Source: Candidatus Neomarinimicrobiota bacterium
GTDB lineage: Bacteria > Fidelibacterota > UBA8477 > JABMPR01
Direction: 5' to 3'
Assembly: GCA_034716895.1 (NCBI GenBank)
Contig: JAYEKW010000113.1
Span: forward strand, 1 to 37,574
DNA: 37,574 bases
In this document: positions 1-6,905 of the stretch, piece after piece
Layout: the number at the start of each line of letters is the position of its first letter
Position numbering within the stretch: the stretch's first letter is position 1
Position numbers and translations under genes: made by a program
The notes under the pieces: model-generated
What the model was told of the DNA's origin: nothing
What the model saw: the letters and a program-made list of their open reading frames with translations, nothing else
Database searches by the model: none

Positions 1-75
1 CTCCATCCTCAATCCTATTTCGAAGAGTTAGGCGAGAACTGGTAAGTTTAATCGCAGATATTCTCATCATCAACC

Positions 76-96
76 CCCACGACTAATAATCGTGGG
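76..96. repeat. short hairpin near the window start
   Basis: A perfect 7-bp inverted repeat (CCCACGA / TCGTGGG) encloses a 7-nt AT-rich loop. It lies upstream of the histidine kinase gene, in sequence with no convincing ORF. There is no T-run after it, so an intrinsic terminator is unlikely. It could be the end of a dispersed element or a regulatory stem-loop. Confidence 0.4.
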
Positions 97-216
97 TGAG
101 CTTCAATAATTCCATATTTTCTCATTTATCGTGAAAAACCGGTGCTTCATCCCCCCAATGAACTAACTTCTCGAAATCACCCGATATACCCTTTACCATC
201 AATTACATTAAGCGCT

Positions 217-1302
217 ATGCAAATGAATCTGGTCGCCACATTAAAAAGAATATTCAAAAAAAACTGGGTGCAGCATTTCGTCTTCTGGATTGCTCTGGTC
301 ATTTTGTTTGCGCTGTTCAGAACCATCAGAAATGATAATATCGTCCTGGCCTGGCGCACCCTGCTTTTTGAGTTGATCCCCTTCAGTGGGGTAGCCAGCG
401 CAGTATACATTAATCTCAATATTCTGCTCCCCAGATTTCTGAGCACCAAACGTTACTACATCTATGGATTCGGACTGTTCAGTATAGCCTTGTTGAATGC
501 GATCGTTGTATATATCATTTTTACCGTTTTTGGACCATTTATGGGTGACTTGGGACACGGTCCTCACCCCAATCGCTGGATGTTTTTCCCCGCTTATATG
601 ATGATGCAGTTTATTTTTGTCAGTATTAGCTCATTCTTTCACTTTATTCGGGAGAATAATAGGTTAACAGAGATTGCACTGTCTGTGACAGAGATCGAGA
701 GTAATCGTCTGCGAGCTGAGTTGAATTCTCTGAAAGCCCAGATCAACCCGCATTTTTTGTTTAACACCCTCAATAATATCTACTCCTACAGCCTATTCAA
801 ATCTGAGAAAACACCTGAGATGATCCTCAAACTTTCCGGTCTGATGAATTATATCATCTATGAATGTCAGGCGGATCAAGTTGGGCTGAGCAAGGAGATC
901 GATTTTATCCGTAATTATGTGGAGCTGGAGAAGATGAGGGTCGAGGATACACTGGAGATCAAACTGGATATTCAGGAAAATCCCTACGATTTTCAGATTG
1001 CTCCGCTCTTGTTTGTTCCCTTCCTGGAAAACGCGTTTAAGCATGGTGTCAATATCCAGGATCAGCAACCCTATATTCGGCTTCAACTGGAGGTAAGCGC
1101 ATCCGGTCTCCTCCATTTTGAATGTGAAAATCTGCAGGATGATACTGAACTTGATGATCCTCAGGAGAAAAGTGGTGGGATCGGGCTGGAAAATGTTCGA
1201 AAACGACTGGAACTTCTCTATCCAGGTGCCTGTGAACTTAAGATTGACCGCGGACTCAATAAATTTCAGGTAAATTTAAAGATTCAACTAAAGGATAGTT
1301 AG
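217..1302 (+). CDS. LytS/YehU-type sensor histidine kinase
   Basis: This is an inner-membrane sensor kinase of the His_kinase (PF06580) plus HATPase_c type, which phosphorylates a LytTR-family regulator. The N-terminus has four predicted membrane segments and no recognisable sensor domain. A short coiled linker leads to the H-box INPHFLFNTLNNI with the phospho-acceptor His. The ATP-binding lobe has the N-box PLLFVPFLENAFKHGV and the G-box GGIGLENVRKRLELLYPG. The frame is open back to a GTG at 142, but those 25 residues look non-coding, and the family usually begins just before the first TM helix. I therefore start at ATG 217 (ATG 223 is also possible). No clear Shine-Dalgarno precedes any of these starts. 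The stop abuts the response regulator start, so the two are co-transcribed. The signal sensed is unknown. Confidence 0.9.
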   Translation: MQMNLVATLKRIFKKNWVQHFVFWIALVILFALFRTIRNDNIVLAWRTLLFELIPFSGVASAVYINLNILLPRFLSTKRYYIYGFGLFSIALLNAIVVYIIFTVFGPFMGDLGHGPHPNRWMFFPAYMMMQFIFVSISSFFHFIRENNRLTEIALSVTEIESNRLRAELNSLKAQINPHFLFNTLNNIYSYSLFKSEKTPEMILKLSGLMNYIIYECQADQVGLSKEIDFIRNYVELEKMRVEDTLEIKLDIQENPYDFQIAPLLFVPFLENAFKHGVNIQDQQPYIRLQLEVSASGLLHFECENLQDDTELDDPQEKSGGIGLENVRKRLELLYPGACELKIDRGLNKFQVNLKIQLKDS

Positions 1303-2037
1303 ATGATGGACAAGCCCAAAAAGTTAATTCGCTGTCTGATCATTGATGATGAGGCTCCTGCCAGACGGGTTGTAGCTAAATACCTGTCTGACCTTTCCGG
1401 ATATGAGGTTTCCGCTGAATGCAAAAATGCCTTCGAAGCTCTGGAAGCCCTTAAAGAATTTGAACCGGAGTTGATCTTCCTGGATATCAATATGCCCAAA
1501 TTAAGCGGACTGAAAATGCTGGAGTCTCTGAAAAATCCACCGCTGGTAATCATCACAACCGCCTATCGAGAGTATGCAGTGGAGGGTTTTGAATTGGATG
1601 TTGTGGACTATCTGCACAAGCCATTTTCACTACCCCGTTTTATCCAGGCTCTCAATAAGGTGCAGGATCGTCTTAGCCAGCAATCCACTACAGGTGATTC
1701 AGATCCGGAGAAAAATGATCCGGGTTTTATTTTTCTGAAACATGAAGGTGAAATGATTCGCATCGATGTGCAGAATATTGAGTATGTGGAGGCAGTGGGA
1801 GATTATGTCCAGGTTGTTGCCTCTTCAAACAAGTATCTGACCTACCAATCCATGAAAAAGACCATGGCTCTTCTTGGTGAGCGCCACTTTTACAGAGTCC
1901 ACAAATCATTTATTGTTAATCTTGGTAAAGTTAATTCCATCAGTGGCAATATGATATTCCTGAGAAAAAGATCCATTCCAATAGGCGGAAATTATCGTGC
2001 AGGATTCATGAAGATCATCAAATCACACATGGCTTAG
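1303..2037 (+). CDS. LytTR-family response regulator
   Basis: A two-domain transcription regulator, partner of the kinase just upstream. Residues 9-125 are a receiver domain with the acidic pair D15/D16, phospho-acceptor D61 (in LIFLDINMP), the TT switch near 85-86 and K106. Residues 145-244 are a LytTR DNA-binding domain (IEYVEAVGDYVQV, then FYRVHKSFIVNL, then IPIGGNYR). Its 244 aa are typical of the LytR/AlgR class. It starts directly after the kinase stop, with AAGGATAG as a plausible ribosome site; either of two adjacent ATGs could be used. Such pairs often regulate the neighbouring locus, so the TonB receptor gene 88 bp downstream is a candidate target, but this is inference. Confidence 0.93.
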   Translation: MMDKPKKLIRCLIIDDEAPARRVVAKYLSDLSGYEVSAECKNAFEALEALKEFEPELIFLDINMPKLSGLKMLESLKNPPLVIITTAYREYAVEGFELDVVDYLHKPFSLPRFIQALNKVQDRLSQQSTTGDSDPEKNDPGFIFLKHEGEMIRIDVQNIEYVEAVGDYVQVVASSNKYLTYQSMKKTMALLGERHFYRVHKSFIVNLGKVNSISGNMIFLRKRSIPIGGNYRAGFMKIIKSHMA

Positions 2038-2085
2038 GGAAATATCATCATGGCGGAACATTAATGCACTTCCATCGTCAAATCT

Positions 2086-2106
2086 TTTCACTATAGTTAA
2101 GTGAAA
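2086..2106. promoter_or_regulatory. inverted repeat upstream of the TonB receptor gene
   Basis: Seven-bp arms TTTCACT and AGTGAAA flank ATAGTTA, 20 bp upstream of the receptor start. The central ATAGTTAAG resembles a single LytTR half-site, but I do not see the second direct repeat that such regulators normally need. Possible operator, low certainty. Confidence 0.3.
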
Positions 2107-2125
2107 GTCATATCAAGAAAAATTT

Positions 2126-4489
2126 ATGAAAAAGAACCTGCAATATTTAGTCACCATCCTCCTCATGTTTATCATGTTGGGACAGGTATTCGGGCAATCC
2201 AAATACGGTCGGTTGAATGGTTTTCTCCGCGATGCTGAAACCGGTGAACCGTTGCTTTATGCAAATGTGAGTTTGAAAAACACGGGTATTGGCGCCGCTT
2301 CTGACAATTCCGGATACTATATCATTACCAATATTCCTCCGGGGAACTACACATTACAAATCATGATGATGGGGTACAACCACACAGCCAAACAGATAGT
2401 GGTGATTGCTGGTTTGGAGGAGCGACATGACTTTGAGATTCAACCTTCTTCACTTGAAGGCGAGGAAGTTATCGTTACGGGTGATCGGCAACGCTTCGAA
2501 AAGCAAATAGAAGTCAGCTCTGTCAGTCTAAGTATGCGGGATGTGAAGACCATGCCGGCTTTTGTAGAGGCTGATATTTTTCGAACACTGCAACTTTTAC
2601 CGGGAGTACAGTCTTCCAGTGATTTTTCATCAGCCCTTGTTGTTCGTGGAGGAAGCCCTGATGAAAACCTGATCATGTTGGATGGTATTGAGATCTATAA
2701 CCCCTTTCACCTGGGGGGTGTATTTTCCACTTTCAACGCCGATGCTATTGCTGATGCGAAGTTTTTGGCTGGTGGTTATCCAGCCTACTATGGCAATCGG
2801 ATATCATCAGTGCTGAGCATTACTGGTCGCGAAGGTGATTCCCGCAAGCATAAATTATTCAATAGCCGTAAACTGGGTAAATTTTTTGACGTGAGTCAGG
2901 TCAGGGGTGAAGTAAATCTGCTCAGTTCCAAATTGCTGGCGGAAGGACCTTTGTTGAAAGGATCCTGGATGTTATCCGGCAGACGAACCTACTTTGATCA
3001 AGTCGCCCGCTTGTATTATTGGTATAAAGATGAGCCAATGGAGTGGAAGTACTATTTCTATGATGTCCAGGGCAAGATCATTCAGAATATCAATCCCACT
3101 AATCGTCTGACATTTTCACACTATGCCGGGAAGGACCGGATCTTTTTTGAGATAGGTCGAGCTGAAAATGAAGTGAATTTCAATTGGGATTGGGGCAATA
3201 CAACCAATAGTTCTGAATGGCGCTGGGTTCCCAATTCGAAGTTTGTATCTACGCTTTCTTTTGCTAATACAGTTTATGAATTTGATGTAGATATGGAGTT
3301 CTCCACAACCGATACCGCAGGACAGTCCACATCATCAAACATTGTTGTTTTTAATAAGATCGATGACTGGACTCTGAAAGAAAACCTGGATTGGTTCGTT
3401 TCGTCAGAGCACACGCTCACGACGGGATTCGAAATCAAGGATCTAGGTGTTGATTTTCGGCTATCACAAGGGGAACAGGATATAATCGATGAACACGAAA
3501 AAAACATGATCTATAGCAGTATTCTCCAGGAACGCTGGCAGCCTAATCCAGTGGTCATGTTTCAAGCGGGTCTGCGTGTATCAAAATATTCCGCACATGA
3601 AAACTTGTACTATGAACCACGTCTCGGTTTCAAGTATCTGCTTTCGACGGATCTGGCTTTGAAGGGTGCCTGGGGTAAGTACAATCAGTTCATCTTTACT
3701 GCCCAGGATGAAGATGCTATTCTCAGTATCGTTGATTTCTGGAATCCTATCCCCGAAAACTATAAAGCAAAATCAGTTGAACACTATATCCTCGGGCTGG
3801 AACAATGGCTGGGTGAAGGCTGGTTCGCCAGTCTGGAAGGCTACTATAAACCATACAGCAATACGCTGGTCATCAATCCCAATCAGGATTTTCTGGACCA
3901 GGATGATGATTATACCGAAGGAACAGCTGAAATCTATGGCACGGAGGTCCTGCTGAAGAAAAGCAGTGGGAAGATGACTGGTTGGCTGGGTTACTCCTAT
4001 ATGGTAAGTAGCCAGGAGTTTGATTTTAACGGAGACGGTGAGATCATTGAAAGTGATGGGGAAGTTTATAGCTCTAAATACGATCAACCTCATTCGCTCA
4101 ATCTGGTGCTGAACTATGCCTTGAATAAAAAGAACTCATTTGGACTGACCATGACCAGCAGTAGTTCCAACCTCTATACTCCCACCGTTGCTTATGTCCC
4201 GACTCAGAATGGCACATTTGGGTATAATCTCACAAACCCTTATGCAGATTTTTCTGAGCTCAAAGGGTTTCGAAATTCAGCCCGTTATCCAAATTATTTC
4301 AGGATGGATGTGAGTTACTCCCGGCAGATCCAGCCGTTTGGAATAGAGGGTCTATTTAAGATCCAGGTGATCAACGCCACCAATCATTTTAATACATTCT
4401 TTTACAATTGGGATCTTGAAGAGAAAACGGTGGAAGGTATTGGTATGTTTCCCTTCTTTCCCACTTTTGGTGTAGAGTTCAAACTGTAG
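2126..4489 (+). CDS. TonB-dependent outer-membrane receptor with carboxypeptidase-regulatory-like domain
   Basis: An outer-membrane transporter of 787 aa. Residues 1-24 form a signal peptide (basic start, hydrophobic core, cut near VFGQ). Residues 28-108 are a CarboxypepD_reg-like beta-sandwich (DAETGEPLLYANVSLKNTG, IPPGNYTLQI), typical of Bacteroidetes-type receptors. The plug domain follows at about 125-235, with the motifs LQLLPGVQSSSDFSSALVVR and DGIEIYNPFHLGGVFSTFN. The remainder is a beta-barrel rich in alternating aromatic residues, ending FPTFGVEFKL. An acidic loop near 640, DFNGDGEIIESDGE, resembles a calcium-binding turn. The gene is followed 8 bp later by a DUF4249-like lipoprotein, the usual companion of this receptor subtype. 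Unlike SusC it has no SusD partner, so the cargo is not necessarily a glycan and remains unknown. Confidence 0.93.
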   Translation: MKKNLQYLVTILLMFIMLGQVFGQSKYGRLNGFLRDAETGEPLLYANVSLKNTGIGAASDNSGYYIITNIPPGNYTLQIMMMGYNHTAKQIVVIAGLEERHDFEIQPSSLEGEEVIVTGDRQRFEKQIEVSSVSLSMRDVKTMPAFVEADIFRTLQLLPGVQSSSDFSSALVVRGGSPDENLIMLDGIEIYNPFHLGGVFSTFNADAIADAKFLAGGYPAYYGNRISSVLSITGREGDSRKHKLFNSRKLGKFFDVSQVRGEVNLLSSKLLAEGPLLKGSWMLSGRRTYFDQVARLYYWYKDEPMEWKYYFYDVQGKIIQNINPTNRLTFSHYAGKDRIFFEIGRAENEVNFNWDWGNTTNSSEWRWVPNSKFVSTLSFANTVYEFDVDMEFSTTDTAGQSTSSNIVVFNKIDDWTLKENLDWFVSSEHTLTTGFEIKDLGVDFRLSQGEQDIIDEHEKNMIYSSILQERWQPNPVVMFQAGLRVSKYSAHENLYYEPRLGFKYLLSTDLALKGAWGKYNQFIFTAQDEDAILSIVDFWNPIPENYKAKSVEHYILGLEQWLGEGWFASLEGYYKPYSNTLVINPNQDFLDQDDDYTEGTAEIYGTEVLLKKSSGKMTGWLGYSYMVSSQEFDFNGDGEIIESDGEVYSSKYDQPHSLNLVLNYALNKKNSFGLTMTSSSSNLYTPTVAYVPTQNGTFGYNLTNPYADFSELKGFRNSARYPNYFRMDVSYSRQIQPFGIEGLFKIQVINATNHFNTFFYNWDLEEKTVEGIGMFPFFPTFGVEFKL

Positions 4490-4497
4490 GTGATGCG

Positions 4498-5640
4498 ATG
4501 AAATTTACAAATCAATGGGTATTGAAATTATTCCTTATTCCTTTTTCCGTTTTTCTTGTACAGTCTTGTACTGAAGAGTTAAGCATCGCTAATTTTGAGG
4601 ATGCATTTAAAAATTATGAACAGGAACTCCGCATCGAGGGAATGCTTGATCTGACTGATTTTTCCCGATCGGTGATCCGGGTAGATAAAACGATATTGAT
4701 TACTGATACATCTCTTTACAATGGAATTGACGATAACGGAGACTGGGAATCCTACACCGACCTGAATGGTAATGGTCGCTGGGATGAGGATGAGCCGCTG
4801 AATGATGATGTGGGCATTAAACAACATGGTCCCCATGGTGAGTATGAAGGGCGGGGGAATGGTCAACCTGATCCAGGTGAACCCCATATCGATGACTATA
4901 TTGAAATTTTACCCCAAATCCATGATTCAACCATGACATCGGTCATTTTGCGGGAATCTGGCGCGCTGGTTGCTGAATTTAAATGGTCCTGGCAGGCAGG
5001 CTACTTTGATGAGAGCTTTGGTGGGCGTGGTCCGTCCTCTGAAGTTGTTAAAAACACTTATATCAGGTACACTTATGGGGGGTATATACCAACACTCCAA
5101 TTTTCAGAAGTAGTGCTGGTGCCGGGGACAGAATATACAATGGAACTGACTACTGCAGATGGCAGGATCATTACAGCCTCCACCATACCCGTAGATGATC
5201 CCCTGAATGTACAGTGGCCCGGAACAACGCAGGAAGTCGATACCATCAATGTTTCAACGCTTAACTATGCCTCTCTAACCTGGAATACACCCATTGAGAC
5301 AAATTTTTGTGGAGTGATCATGGATGAGGTCTTCACTGCAGATTCAGTCCGTGGGTTTTACTCAGCTTTGGCAGTTGCTACAAGCCTTGATACTTCAAAT
5401 GGCCTACCTCTCTATCCAGCCAATTTTATCGGGATTCCTCTGGGGCTTTACAAAATGGTATTGGAATCGTATAGTTATGAATATGGGAATTATGTGTATT
5501 CGGGCCTGCCTTTAAGAGACCGGGGACTTTCCAACTGGCGGGATCAGGATGGAAACGTAGTTCTGGGTGCCTTTGGAGCAAAATCACCCATTGAATTTTA
5601 CCTGCGCTTTGTTGCTCCTCCGGATCCACCCAATGGTTGA
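4498..5640 (+). CDS. DUF4249-like lipoprotein with calcium-loop insert
   Basis: A surface or periplasmic lipoprotein of 380 aa. The signal peptide ends in the lipobox VQSC (Cys24). Order downstream of the TonB receptor (8-bp gap), size and the beta-rich body (for example EVVLVPGTEYTMELTTADG followed by a proline-containing strand) fit the DUF4249 family, which pairs with such receptors; the assignment rests on context and pattern rather than a profile search. Residues about 76-133 carry an insert of aspartate/asparagine loops, DLNGNGRWDEDEP and GRGNGQPDPGEPHID, resembling dockerin or thrombospondin-type-3 calcium loops. The product probably assists uptake by the receptor. The last 43 bp overlap the 3-prime end of the convergent EpmA-like gene. 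Confidence 0.75.
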   Translation: MKFTNQWVLKLFLIPFSVFLVQSCTEELSIANFEDAFKNYEQELRIEGMLDLTDFSRSVIRVDKTILITDTSLYNGIDDNGDWESYTDLNGNGRWDEDEPLNDDVGIKQHGPHGEYEGRGNGQPDPGEPHIDDYIEILPQIHDSTMTSVILRESGALVAEFKWSWQAGYFDESFGGRGPSSEVVKNTYIRYTYGGYIPTLQFSEVVLVPGTEYTMELTTADGRIITASTIPVDDPLNVQWPGTTQEVDTINVSTLNYASLTWNTPIETNFCGVIMDEVFTADSVRGFYSALAVATSLDTSNGLPLYPANFIGIPLGLYKMVLESYSYEYGNYVYSGLPLRDRGLSNWRDQDGNVVLGAFGAKSPIEFYLRFVAPPDPPNG

Positions 5641-6602
5641 AGAAAAAATTGACGTATATCTGATTCACCGGTAAGGACCATTAACAAACGTTCGATGCCG
5701 ATGGCAATACCACCTGTGGGCTTCATCTTTCCCACAGCTTTGATCAGATCCTCATCCACGGGATGGGGTGGGTACCCGAGAATCTTGCGCTCCAGGTTAG
5801 CATCCTTAAAACGTTTGATCTGTTCTTTTGAATTAATTAACTCACTAAAAGCATTGCCAATCTCGACTCCCTGGATATAGAGTTCGAACCGCTCAGCCCA
5901 TTGGGGATCAGACGCTTTGATCTTGGAAAGAGCAGCCATGGAAGCGGGGTAATCATAGACGATTTCGGGTTGACTTATTCCAAGCTTAGATTCAATCAGC
6001 TTCATCCAGACTCGAAAAAAGATGTCCTCAAAAGGTTCATTCTCAGGGATCGATTCATTTAAGACCTGCCGGGCTGCTCTAAGCCAATACCTTTGGTTCC
6101 TCAACCCCTGCTCTAGATCCAGGTCAGCATATTTGTGAAAGCAGTCACTGACGGAAGTGCGTTGAATACTCTGATCCCAGCTGAACCCGGGAGGGGTATC
6201 AATAGATTTAAAATCTTCACTCAGGGTGTGTAATAGGGCATCGACATCATCCATGATATCCTGATAATTTCCAGGACGGTACCATTCCAACATATTGAAT
6301 TCAGGGTGATGTTGGGGGCCAAGCTCACCATGATTGCGGAAAACCCTGGCAATTTCAAAGACTTTCTCAAAACCGTTGCCCAGCGCTTTCTTGATCGCAA
6401 ACTCAGGAGAAGTAGGAAGGTAGTATTCCTGAATTTCGTTTCCATGGTCAAGATAACTGGTTTTAAAGCCATGGAGATGGACCTCTATCCCGGGTGAGGG
6501 CACCAACAGGGGAGTCTCCAGCTCAAAGAAGCCTTGCTCCATAAACCATGTGCGGATCAGATTTATTAAGGCGCGTTTTTGTTCGATGCGGTGTCTATTC
6601 AT
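5598..6602 (-). CDS. epmA: EF-P lysine ligase EpmA/PoxA-like (class II LysRS catalytic domain only)
   Basis: A 334-aa stand-alone class II lysyl-tRNA-synthetase-like catalytic domain without the N-terminal anticodon-binding OB fold, the hallmark of EpmA (also PoxA/GenX/YjeA), which attaches (R)-beta-lysine to elongation factor P. Visible are the substrate-binding segment YYLPTSPEFAIKKAL, class II motif 2 (FEIARVFRNHGELG then HHPEFNMLEWYRPG) and motif 3 (GGIAIGIERLLMVLTG). Length matches E. coli EpmA (about 325 aa). A short basic Gly-rich tail, LGGSGGATKRR, follows the conserved end and lies in the overlap with the convergent lipoprotein gene. Neither EF-P nor the aminomutase EpmB is in the window, so alpha-lysine or another substrate cannot be excluded. 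Start at ATG 6602 leaves a full catalytic domain. Confidence 0.88.
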   Translation of the reverse strand: MNRHRIEQKRALINLIRTWFMEQGFFELETPLLVPSPGIEVHLHGFKTSYLDHGNEIQEYYLPTSPEFAIKKALGNGFEKVFEIARVFRNHGELGPQHHPEFNMLEWYRPGNYQDIMDDVDALLHTLSEDFKSIDTPPGFSWDQSIQRTSVSDCFHKYADLDLEQGLRNQRYWLRAARQVLNESIPENEPFEDIFFRVWMKLIESKLGISQPEIVYDYPASMAALSKIKASDPQWAERFELYIQGVEIGNAFSELINSKEQIKRFKDANLERKILGYPPHPVDEDLIKAVGKMKPTGGIAIGIERLLMVLTGESDIRQFFLQPLGGSGGATKRR

Positions 6603-6905
6603 GGACCCAATATGTAATAATCATGCGTGGTTTCAAAACATTGCTCTCTAAACACCCCACGATTATACGCCCCTCAAACTCGGCTATGCCTCGAACAAAG
6701 GTTCCTTATCCGTAGCTCACACTGGAGCTCCAATCCAACCCTTTTCAATGAACTCAGATCACTCAGAGTCCTTACTCCCCAACCCCCAACCAAATTCACC
6801 ACTCACCACTCATCACTCATCACTCGTCACTTGTCACTCGTCACCCACCCCAACCTCCCAACCATAAACTCATTGAACTCATCAACTCACAAACTATTTT
6901 GAACA
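6603..6905. other. intergenic region between divergent epmA-like and polX genes
   Basis: About 300 bp with no credible gene. An open frame at 6627-6902 has a composition dominated by Ser, Thr, Leu and His that comes from the repeat inside it. It should hold divergent promoters, but I cannot point to convincing -35/-10 pairs. It contains the heptad repeat at 6801-6849, then a looser run of AACTCAT-like words up to the polX start. Confidence 0.6.
6801..6849. repeat. tandem 7-bp repeat (ACTCATC-type), seven units
   Basis: Seven consecutive heptamers without spacing errors: ACTCACC, ACTCATC twice, ACTCGTC, ACTTGTC, ACTCGTC, ACCCACC. Units differ by one or two bases. The array is C-rich on this strand and G-poor, and does not look coding. 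It lies 57 bp before polX. Confidence 0.85.

Noticed and set aside
6801-6849. CRISPR-like array
   Set aside because: Units are 7 bp and contiguous with no spacers, so this is a simple tandem repeat.
6627-6902. 91-codon open frame before polX
   Set aside because: Its sequence is a translation of C-rich intergenic DNA including the heptad array; Ser/Thr/His-rich without protein-like pattern.
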